Part shown: piece by piece, positions 32,541 to 40,173 of the stretch | How positions within the stretch are numbered: the stretch's first letter is position 1 | How the letters are laid out: each line of letters opens with the position of its first letter | NCBI GenBank assembly: GCA_964424115.1 | Contig: CAYRHN010000010.1 | Location: 62,001-126,000, forward strand | DNA: 64,000 nt | Reading direction: 5' to 3' | DNA from: CAYRHN01 sp964424115 | GTDB lineage: Bacteria; Chloroflexota; Anaerolineae; Anaerolineales; Anaerolineaceae | Notes under the pieces: generated by a model | Seen by the model: the letters and a program-made list of their open reading frames with translations, nothing else | Told to the model about the DNA's origin: nothing | The model's database searches: none | Made by a program: the position numbers and the translations under genes

Positions 32541-34826
32541 ATGGAAATGAAACGGGTTTCAAATCCGCGTGAAATGCGCATTCTCGTCCTGGCCAGCGAT
32601 GAGCTGGATGTTCCTGCATTGCTGGCTGACCTGGAATTCTTGGGGTATCAGGTGGCAGGGGTGGCGCACGATTTTGCGTCCGCCCAAATGGCTGTGGCCG
32701 AAGCTGCGCCGAACTTAGCGCTGGTCAGTCTGGATCTGGGCGGAGATCAGGGGGGCGTGGAAGTGGCTGCCCGCCTGCACGGCGAGCTGGAATTGCCTGT
32801 GGTCTTTCTGATCAGTGGGGTGACCCTGGACGGCCTGGAGCATGCCCGCCACGCAGAACCCTTCGGGTATATCTTTGCTCCTTTCCAACGCACGCAGATC
32901 TTTGCTGTCTTGGAAACCGCTGGCCAGCGAGCTGCCATTGAAGAACGGATGAATCTGCAAGAAAAAAAGTACCGCTCCATCGTGGAAGACTCCCCGGTAG
33001 GGATCTTTCAGACCGCGCTGGATGGACAATATCTCAGCGTCAATCAATCGCTGGCGGAATCATTGGGCTACTCTTCTCCGCAGGAATTTTTGGATTCGGT
33101 TGAAAATATCAAAAAATTATATATCCACCCCGAGCGCAGGGTCAGAAATGTTAGAAAAGCGCTGGACTCGTCTGGGTTTGTTGAAGTTGAAAACGTGATC
33201 CGCCGCAAAGATGGCAGCCATAAGATCTCGCTGGTGCAATATCATGTAGTGCGCGACAAATCCGGCGCTCCCTTGTATCTTGAAGGATTCTCCCAGGATA
33301 TCACCTCCCGCAAGAAGGCCGAAGCCTCGCTTCAGGCTGCCAATAAACAACTGAGGGAAGAGATCAGCGTCCGCCAGCGCGCCGAACAGATCCTGCGCGA
33401 CAGTGAGGACCGCTACGTCAATTTCTTCAAAAGCTTTGAAGGGATCGCGTTCCGCCTGAATCCCGCGGGAGACCCGGGGCATGAGATCTACCAGCCGGTC
33501 TTTTACCACGGCGCTGTGGAGGCAATCACCGGTTACACGGAAGAAGCCCTTTTACGCGGAGAGCCCTTCTGGGAGCAATTGGTTCATCCCGACGATCTGC
33601 TTTCTTGGAAGAACAGTAACCTGTCCTTGTCGGATCGGGTGAATGTTCCTGTGGAACGCGAATACCGCATTTTGCGCCAGGATGGACAAATGCGCTGGGT
33701 TCATGAAGTGTTGCAATACCATCCAGGCGCGGGTGACAGGACTGGATTTGTACAGGGTGCCATCTATGATGTGACGACCCGTAAACTGCGTGAATTTGAA
33801 ATGCGAGCCGTAGCTGCCGTATCCTCCCGCCTCAACACTGCCACCAGCCGGACCGAGATCCCTCCGTTGTTATTACAGCAGGTGAGTCAGTTGCTCCAGG
33901 CACGCGGGGCTGCATTAATGTTGTTCGATGCTGAATCCGGCAAGGCAGTATGCGAGTTGGGAACCGGGGTATGGGAAAAGTACACTGGCAATCAGCTTCC
34001 AGCAGGGGATATCACCTACCGGGTGATCAGCGAGCGCCGTTTTTATTTGAACAATGATGCCCTTAATATCGTCGAGATTGCCGGGTTATCTGCCGAATCC
34101 AACCTGCGCGGTCTGGCTTGCATACCTCTGGTCACGCAAAAACAGATTTTGGGCGCTTTATGGGTGGCAAAATCCACCCCAATTGCCGGCGAGGAATTAC
34201 GCGCCTTTGCTGCGATTGGCGATATGGCCGCTTCTACCCTGCAGCAGGCCACCCTGTACGACAAGCTCCAACAAGCCTATGACAGCACCCTGGAAGGTTG
34301 GGCGCTGGCTCTGGAATTGCGAGACCACGAGACCCAGGGACATTCCTTGCGTGTGGCAGATGCCACCGTTCACCTGGCGCGTGCGTTGGGCGTATCGGAT
34401 AACGAGCTGGTTGATATCCGCAGGGGCGCTTTGCTGCACGATATCGGCAAGATCGCAGTACCCGACCAAATCTTGCTCAAGCCGGGACCGCTGGATGAAC
34501 GAGAACTGGAGATCATGCATTTACACCCGGTATATGCCTACGAGATGCTCTCGCCGATCCGTTTCTTGCGCAGCGCGTTGGATATTCCTTATGCCCACCA
34601 CGAGCGTTGGGATGGCTCGGGCTACCCGCGTGGGTTAAAAGGCCAGTCGATCCCCCTCTCGGCGCGCATTTTCTCGATCATTGACGTGTGGGACTCGCTG
34701 CTCTCCGACCGTCCCTATCGTCCGGCCTGGCCGACAGAGAAAGTCATGCACTATCTCCGCGAGCAATCCGAGCGTCATTTCGACCCCCGCGTGGTGGAGA
34801 CTTTCTTCAACGTGTTTGGCGGCTAA
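32541..34826 (+). CDS. Pseudo-receiver, PAS, GAF and HD-GYP phosphodiesterase
   Basis: The product has 761 residues. Residues 10-125 have a REC fold, but the acidic pair is A-S-D and the invariant lysine is A113 (YIFAPF against YILKPF in the first gene of the operon), although D65 remains. PAS (140-268), a second PAS (290-425) and GAF (430-590) follow. The HD-GYP domain (595-755) is complete: HSLRVAD, LLHDIGKIAVPDQIL and HHERWDGSGYPRGL. It should hydrolyse cyclic-di-GMP. The start was taken as ATG 32541; GTG 32532 and ATG 32547 are alternatives. The stop directly abuts the convergent P-type ATPase gene. Confidence 0.88.
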   Translation: MEMKRVSNPREMRILVLASDELDVPALLADLEFLGYQVAGVAHDFASAQMAVAEAAPNLALVSLDLGGDQGGVEVAARLHGELELPVVFLISGVTLDGLEHARHAEPFGYIFAPFQRTQIFAVLETAGQRAAIEERMNLQEKKYRSIVEDSPVGIFQTALDGQYLSVNQSLAESLGYSSPQEFLDSVENIKKLYIHPERRVRNVRKALDSSGFVEVENVIRRKDGSHKISLVQYHVVRDKSGAPLYLEGFSQDITSRKKAEASLQAANKQLREEISVRQRAEQILRDSEDRYVNFFKSFEGIAFRLNPAGDPGHEIYQPVFYHGAVEAITGYTEEALLRGEPFWEQLVHPDDLLSWKNSNLSLSDRVNVPVEREYRILRQDGQMRWVHEVLQYHPGAGDRTGFVQGAIYDVTTRKLREFEMRAVAAVSSRLNTATSRTEIPPLLLQQVSQLLQARGAALMLFDAESGKAVCELGTGVWEKYTGNQLPAGDITYRVISERRFYLNNDALNIVEIAGLSAESNLRGLACIPLVTQKQILGALWVAKSTPIAGEELRAFAAIGDMAASTLQQATLYDKLQQAYDSTLEGWALALELRDHETQGHSLRVADATVHLARALGVSDNELVDIRRGALLHDIGKIAVPDQILLKPGPLDERELEIMHLHPVYAYEMLSPIRFLRSALDIPYAHHERWDGSGYPRGLKGQSIPLSARIFSIIDVWDSLLSDRPYRPAWPTEKVMHYLREQSERHFDPRVVETFFNVFGG

Positions 34827-37262
34827 CTATCCCAGGTCGGTATAGAAGAAACGGTCGATCAGGCGATTGCGCCATGTCCACCGGCAAATGAACGCCCATA
34901 ACACAGTAAAGACTGCCAGACCCAGGTATTCCCACCATTCCAGAGGGACTATATCGAACATGGAGGCGAAAAAGGGCACCGCAAGCAGCGCAAAAAACAG
35001 GATGCCCAGTCCGATTGCCATGTAGGTAGGGCGCCGGTCTCCACTCAGACGGTCGCCGCCAGTGAAGAAACGCGTGGGCGGCTCTACAAAGGGGATAAGG
35101 ATTAATCCGCACAGGATCGTGAAAATGGTTAGGGCGGTTTGTGCAGCCAGCAGGGCGGGGGAACTGGCTGCGTCGCCTGCCGACCAGTTTGTCCGCCAGC
35201 CCAGGGTGAGAATATACACTGCCAATCCCATGATGCTGATCGTCAGCGATGCCGGAATGGTGAAACGCATCAACCAGCGCACCAGGTTCTTGCGCGGAGG
35301 TCCAGGCTGTGCCCAGGCGGCTAATGCTAACGTAGGAATACCCACCGTGACCAACGCCAGCAGCGAGGAATGGCGGGGCGAGAAGGGAAAACCACCCACA
35401 ATTTCCACTGAAAGCACCAGCAGCGCGGTGACGAATACCCGGGTGAGGAATAATTTAAGGATATCCTGCATGCCGTTAATGATCCGCTGTCCTTCGCGGA
35501 CTGCGACTGGCAGCGCCCCGAACGAATCGTTGAGCAGGATGATATCCGCTACCCCGCGGGCAGCCTGGCTTCCGGATTGCATGGCGACTCCCAGGTTGGC
35601 CTGTTTGAGCGAGAGGACATCGTTCACGCCGTCGCCGATCATGGCTACGTAGTGTCCCTGCGCGCGCAATGCGCGCACCAGCTCCTCCTTTTGACTGGGC
35701 GTGATCCGTCCAAAAACATCCCCTTCTTCCGCTTTTTTTGCCAGCTCGGAAGGCGAAAGGCCGTCCAATTCCAACCCCGAGACCAGTTTCACGGCTGATT
35801 TCAGCCCCGCCTGGCGCGCCAGGGCAGCCACAGTGGCGGGGTTGTCGCCGGAGATGATCTTTAGCCGGACCCCAGATCTGGCAAAATCTGCCAGTGTGCT
35901 TCCGGCTTCACTGCGCAGCTCGTCAGAGAGGATCGCCAGTCCCATCGGCTGCATCGCCTCTGGCAGTCTGGGTTGGCCGGCCTCATCCAGAAGATTGGCG
36001 CACTCCGGCGCCCGAGCCAGCAATAGCACCCGCAGCCCGGCCTCGGCAGCTTCGTCGATCCTGCCTTGCAAAGGCGCCAATCCGCCGGTCAGGTTATTTT
36101 GAAGCATCTCTGGGGCTCCCAACACATACGCCCCGCGCCTTGATTCTCCGGCAAATACCAGCCCGGACCATTTGCGCTGCGAAGAGAAATCCACTTCTCC
36201 AGAAATCGGCAGCCTCTCGCCGGGACAACTGGTCAGAATGGCTTCATTAGTGCGGTTTCCCGCTGACACACTCGCGGTGAAATCTCCCAACGCCTTGCGT
36301 AATTCCGCTTCGCTGGTCTGGTATGGAAAAACCGAATGAAAGAGGATCCGGTTGGCGGTCAATGTGCCGGTTTTATCCAGACACAGCACGGTCACATTCG
36401 AGAGGGATTCCATAGCGTTGGATTGTTGCACCAGTGCGCCTTTCCCGGCAATGCGCACTGCGCCGAGCGCGTATGCCACGGCTATGGCCAGGAATAATCC
36501 GTTTGGCACCAATCCTGCGATCACCACCGACATCTTTACGCTGTCCACCAGCGGAATACGGTTGAGGGTGGTGTTCGCTACCAGCAGGATCTGCAGGTAT
36601 AACATCAACAGCAGCAGCACGCGGATCACCAGGCTGATCTGCTTTTGCAAAGGGGTCAATACGCGCCGGTAGGCACGCGCGCCGCTGGTCAACTGGTTGG
36701 CCAGTGACTGGTTGCCGACCTTCTGCGCTTCAAACAGGGTAGAGCCGCTCACGCAGAACGATCCTGAATAGACTGGATCGCCGGGCTGCTTGGGAATCAG
36801 GTCCGATTCACCGGTCAGCAGCGATTCATCGGTATCCATCTTCCCCTCCACCACTGCGCCATCCACCACGATTTGATCTCCCGCAGAAACTCGCAACACA
36901 TCCCCCAGGACGATCTCATTCGGATCGGCTTTGATCTCTTTCCCGTCGCGCAGGATTGTGGCAGTTGGGCGGGTGAGCAGGGCAATTCGGTCCAGCGTGC
37001 GTTTGGCGCGAATCTCCTGCACCACGCTCACGATCACATTGATCATGATCACGCTCACCGAAATGACCGCATCCATCGGGCGGCCCAACAGCACCAGTGC
37101 CAGTCCCAGCAGGAACAAGGCATTATTGATAAAAGTAAATACGTTCTCTCGGATGATCTGCCAATAGGTACGGTTGGTTTGCAGGGGAGCGTGATTCCCC
37201 TGTCCTTGGGCGCGTCGTTTTTCGGCTTCCGCCTGGCTCAGTCCGGTCAATGGTGTGGTCAT
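34827..37262 (-). CDS. Cation-transporting P-type ATPase (P2-like, HAD superfamily)
   Basis: The product has 811 residues. The actuator domain has LLTGESDL (148-155), the phosphorylation motif is DKTGT with D296, and the hinge is GDGVND, so the catalytic cycle is intact. Ten hydrophobic helices are distributed two, two and six, as in P2 pumps. There is no N-terminal metal-binding domain or CPC motif, which argues against heavy-metal pumps. TM4 reads VPNGL rather than PEGL, so the side chain that binds Ca2+ in SERCA-type pumps is replaced by asparagine (N254). The substrate is unknown; CtpE-like Ca2+ transport is one possibility. The ATG at 37262 is five bases after AGGAG. Confidence 0.9.
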   Translation of the reverse strand: MTTPLTGLSQAEAEKRRAQGQGNHAPLQTNRTYWQIIRENVFTFINNALFLLGLALVLLGRPMDAVISVSVIMINVIVSVVQEIRAKRTLDRIALLTRPTATILRDGKEIKADPNEIVLGDVLRVSAGDQIVVDGAVVEGKMDTDESLLTGESDLIPKQPGDPVYSGSFCVSGSTLFEAQKVGNQSLANQLTSGARAYRRVLTPLQKQISLVIRVLLLLMLYLQILLVANTTLNRIPLVDSVKMSVVIAGLVPNGLFLAIAVAYALGAVRIAGKGALVQQSNAMESLSNVTVLCLDKTGTLTANRILFHSVFPYQTSEAELRKALGDFTASVSAGNRTNEAILTSCPGERLPISGEVDFSSQRKWSGLVFAGESRRGAYVLGAPEMLQNNLTGGLAPLQGRIDEAAEAGLRVLLLARAPECANLLDEAGQPRLPEAMQPMGLAILSDELRSEAGSTLADFARSGVRLKIISGDNPATVAALARQAGLKSAVKLVSGLELDGLSPSELAKKAEEGDVFGRITPSQKEELVRALRAQGHYVAMIGDGVNDVLSLKQANLGVAMQSGSQAARGVADIILLNDSFGALPVAVREGQRIINGMQDILKLFLTRVFVTALLVLSVEIVGGFPFSPRHSSLLALVTVGIPTLALAAWAQPGPPRKNLVRWLMRFTIPASLTISIMGLAVYILTLGWRTNWSAGDAASSPALLAAQTALTIFTILCGLILIPFVEPPTRFFTGGDRLSGDRRPTYMAIGLGILFFALLAVPFFASMFDIVPLEWWEYLGLAVFTVLWAFICRWTWRNRLIDRFFYTDLG

Positions 37263-37344
37263 GGGCACTCCTGGAAAACGTGATATCTCATTTTAACGGA
37301 TATTTCCCAAAAACGTAGGATCAAAGGGATCTGTCTGGAAAAAA

Positions 37345-37353
37345 TGCTATAAT
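37345..37353 (+). promoter_or_regulatory. Extended -10 element of the DNA methyltransferase gene (leaderless)
   Basis: TGCTATAAT ends 7 nt before the ATG at 37361, and the spacer TTTTCTC has no ribosome site. Confidence 0.5.
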
Positions 37354-37360
37354 TTTTCTC

Positions 37361-38131
37361 ATGGAAATCCCTTTTCTCAATACCGTTCAAAACCTGGATG
37401 CATTGGCGGGATTGTCCGCTCTTCCCGAGGCTTGCCTGGATTTGATCATCGCCGATCCGCCTTACGGCCTGGGCAAGGATTACGGCAACAATTCTGACCG
37501 GCTGGGAACCGCCGACTTCCTGGCTTGGACGTACCGCTGGTTGGAGGCCGCCCTGCCCAAGTTGAAAACCTCTGGCAGCCTGTATATCTTCACCACCTGG
37601 CGCTACAGCCCCGAGATTTTTATCTTTCTCAAGCAGCGCATGATGATGTTGAACGAGATCATCTGGGACCGTAAAGTTCCCAGCATGGGCGGCAGTGTGC
37701 GACGGTTTTCTTCCGTTCACGATACGATCGGCTTTTTTGCCGTTTCCCGGAATTATTTCTTTAACCTGGACGCGGTGCGCATCCCCTATGATGCCCAAAC
37801 TAAAAAAGCCCGCTCCCGTTCCATTTTCGTCGGCAAGAAATGGCTGGAAGTGGGATACAATCCCAAAGATGTCTGGTCGGTTTCGCGCCTGCACAGCATC
37901 CACGCCGAAAGAGAACGCCATCCTACCCAGAAGCCCCTTGAGATCATTGAGAGGATGGTCAAGGCCAGTTGTCCGCCCGGCGGGGTGGTGCTGGACCCGT
38001 TCTCAGGGTCTGGAACCACACCCGCAGCTTGCCTGTTAAATGGGCGGAATTACATCGCTTTTGAGATCAACCCGGAGTACTGTTTGATCATCCGTGAACG
38101 TATTGCGCGGTTGAACTCGGTTCAGGGTTGA
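37361..38131 (+). CDS. Orphan site-specific DNA methyltransferase (beta-type motif order)
   Basis: The product has 256 residues. The catalytic motif DPPY (D32-Y35) precedes the AdoMet-binding motif DPFSGSGTT near the C-terminus, with a variable middle segment, the order of beta-class N6-adenine or N4-cytosine enzymes such as CcrM. HPTQKPLEIIERMV before the AdoMet site is also typical. No restriction endonuclease or specificity gene is adjacent, so it is an orphan enzyme that probably marks DNA for regulation or mismatch handling. The target sequence cannot be read from the protein. Its last 10 bases overlap the convergent LCP gene. Confidence 0.88.
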   Translation: MEIPFLNTVQNLDALAGLSALPEACLDLIIADPPYGLGKDYGNNSDRLGTADFLAWTYRWLEAALPKLKTSGSLYIFTTWRYSPEIFIFLKQRMMMLNEIIWDRKVPSMGGSVRRFSSVHDTIGFFAVSRNYFFNLDAVRIPYDAQTKKARSRSIFVGKKWLEVGYNPKDVWSVSRLHSIHAERERHPTQKPLEIIERMVKASCPPGGVVLDPFSGSGTTPAACLLNGRNYIAFEINPEYCLIIRERIARLNSVQG

Positions 38132-39144
38132 TAGACTGTCTGGTAGATCAACGATTGGATGGCGTTGTAGTCCGGGATCAGTACCATTGCGCCGCTGGCA
38201 GTGATATAGTCATACACGTCGTTGGGGGTGATGGTAAGCCGAGTCACCCGATTGGGGTCCGAAAAGACGGTCGGCGCCACTGTCAGCAGATTGACCATGT
38301 CGGTCAATGCCAGGTTGGTTTCCACGCTGGAACTCAACAGGCTGTAGATCTCCGGCGCGCGCATCACTGCGTTGATGTTCATCAGCTTAAAGAACAATCC
38401 TTCGATCACTTCTTGTGAGCGGCGTTCGCGGTCAAAGTCCGAACTGGTGTAACGCGAACGTACATACCATAACGCGGTTTGCCCATCCATGGTGTACTGG
38501 CCGGGATCGAAAGTGCAGGTATTATTCACTGCGATGGGTAATTTGCAATGATCGGATACTTGTTGGCGGACATTGACCGTGATTCCACCCAGAGTATCCA
38601 CGATATAGGTAAAACCCTGGAAGTTGGTCATGATGTAATAATCCGGCCGGATCCCGAAATTGTATTCAAAGGTATCGGCGGTGAGTTGAAATCCCCCTAA
38701 TTGCTGCACCACGTTGATCCGCTCGTAGCCATAGTAGGGGATCTCGATGTACAGATCGCGGGGGAAGGATAGCATCTTAACCGTGCCGTCATAAGGATTG
38801 ATCGCTACCAGTACGATCACATCCGTGCGATAGCCGGAATTGGGGCGGTAGTCTGACCCCAGGAGCAGGATCAATTTTTGCCCCAGCGGCCGGCTGCCGG
38901 TAGGGGTTGGTAGCGGTCCCTGTTGATCATCCGGGGTAGGGATCACATCGGTGGGATTCTCACCCGATCCCGTAGAAGGCGTGGCAGTGAACGCAAACGG
39001 CAGGAAAGGCGTTGGCGTGGCGGTGGCGTTCGGATTGGGCGTGGCCAGGTTAATGCGCCCTCCGTTTCCGGCTGCTGTGGGAAGGTTGCAGCCTGTCAGG
39101 GCAAAAATTGCCAGGATGAGCAGAATATTTTTCAGAGATTTCAT
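38122..39144 (-). CDS. LytR-CpsA-Psr (LCP) family lipoprotein
   Basis: The product has 340 residues. A lipobox LTGC (C19) is followed by a threonine/proline-rich linker (30-85) and the LCP domain (88-290) with LLLGSDYR, RTDVIVLVAI, FPRDLY, YERIN and WYVRSRYTSSDFDRERRSQEVI. LCP enzymes transfer polyprenyl-phosphate-linked glycopolymers to the cell wall or, in Gram-negative-like cells, to other acceptors; the arginines in RSR and DRERR are the family's catalytic and ligand residues. It lies 108 bases downstream of the LysM protein gene on the same strand, consistent with a cell-envelope cluster. Confidence 0.9.
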   Translation of the reverse strand: MKSLKNILLILAIFALTGCNLPTAAGNGGRINLATPNPNATATPTPFLPFAFTATPSTGSGENPTDVIPTPDDQQGPLPTPTGSRPLGQKLILLLGSDYRPNSGYRTDVIVLVAINPYDGTVKMLSFPRDLYIEIPYYGYERINVVQQLGGFQLTADTFEYNFGIRPDYYIMTNFQGFTYIVDTLGGITVNVRQQVSDHCKLPIAVNNTCTFDPGQYTMDGQTALWYVRSRYTSSDFDRERRSQEVIEGLFFKLMNINAVMRAPEIYSLLSSSVETNLALTDMVNLLTVAPTVFSDPNRVTRLTITPNDVYDYITASGAMVLIPDYNAIQSLIYQTVYQP

Positions 39145-39252
39145 TGTTAATTTACCTCTTAAGAAGACCAGACTGCGCGCTATATCGAGTGAAAATCCTC
39201 GGAAGACTCTCCTTTGGGAAAATCTTTGGCGCGTGGTAGCTGGTCGAATAAA

Positions 39253-40173
39253 CTATGGAAAAGGATTCCCTTTTGAAGGTGTGGCCGTCGTTGTAGGGGT
39301 CGCCGTCGAGGTTTCCGTCTCGGTGGCGGTTGCCGTAGGCGTCTCGCTGGGGGTGGGCGTTGGGGTTGGCGTTCCGGTGGCGGTTGGGGTTGAGGTTGCC
39401 GTGGCAGTACCGGTACTGGTACTGGTGCTGGTGGAGGTCGGTGTTGGCGTTCCAGTAATGGGGGTTGCAGGCTGGGTAGAAGTACGGGTTCCGGTGATGG
39501 TTGGGGTGGGTGTGCGCGTGGGAACATTGGGTACATACAGGATCTGCCCGGCCACAATAAAATTGGCGCTGGGCAGGCAATTGGCGGTCTGAAGCTGGTA
39601 AATGCTCACACCGTAAGCCCGGCTGAGTGCGGATAACGTATCACCCAGCTGAACGGTGTAGCGCACCCATCCCGCAGGCGCTCCGCAGGGGATATTCGTG
39701 CGAGTGGCGCTGGGGAGGATGACGGTCGAGGTGTTCTCCGGTAAAATCGCGGCGGTGGCAGTGGGAAGAGGCGGTAAATAGATCAGGCTGCCGGCAGGCA
39801 GGGTGTCTGCCAATAAGCAATTCACCTGTCGAAGCTCTTCGATGCTCAATCCCGAGGAAAGCGCAAAGCTCTCCAGCGTTTCTCCGGCTGCCACGGTATG
39901 CGCGTTCCACCCGTTGGGTGGGGGGCAACTGGTGGGAGGAATGGGGGTGGCGGAAACCTGGGGCTGGTTGGCAGATGGGGTGGGCTTGACAGGCAGAACT
40001 TCAGCCGGGGTCGGCTGCAGATTTTGCGGCTGGGTTGCGCTTGGAGCGGCCTGGAATCCAAAACCGCGGCCTTCGGCCAGGGTCAAGGCAAAGGCGCCCA
40101 TCACCAGCGCAGCTACCGCGCCTATGACCAGCAATCCAACCAGTATCTCGCGCAGCCAGGACAACGCTTTCAT
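39253..40173 (-). CDS. Membrane-anchored protein with two LysM domains and a Thr/Pro-rich tail
   Basis: The product has 306 residues. One TM helix (10-32) anchors a periplasmic or surface part. LysM 1 spans about 88-133 (HTVAAGETLESFALSSGLSI) and LysM 2 about 169-215 (YTVQLGDTLSALSRAYGVSI). Residues 217-306 are almost only Thr, Pro, Ser and Ala with repeats such as TPTPT and TSTST. LysM domains bind peptidoglycan or chitin-like glycans, and the tail is a probable wall-spanning or glycosylated stalk. The ATG shares TAATG with the stop of the kinase-like gene, so the two are translationally coupled. Confidence 0.87.
   Translation of the reverse strand: MKALSWLREILVGLLVIGAVAALVMGAFALTLAEGRGFGFQAAPSATQPQNLQPTPAEVLPVKPTPSANQPQVSATPIPPTSCPPPNGWNAHTVAAGETLESFALSSGLSIEELRQVNCLLADTLPAGSLIYLPPLPTATAAILPENTSTVILPSATRTNIPCGAPAGWVRYTVQLGDTLSALSRAYGVSIYQLQTANCLPSANFIVAGQILYVPNVPTRTPTPTITGTRTSTQPATPITGTPTPTSTSTSTSTGTATATSTPTATGTPTPTPTPSETPTATATETETSTATPTTTATPSKGNPFP

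Noticed and set aside
37361..38131. Restriction-modification system
   Set aside because: Neighbours are a P-type ATPase and an LCP protein; no endonuclease or specificity subunit is present.
38951..39592. Open frame on the + strand with a long valine/glycine-rich repeat protein
   Set aside because: It is the antisense of the Thr/Pro-rich LysM protein tail and the LCP gene start; the repeat composition keeps all frames open, and it has no ribosome site or domain.
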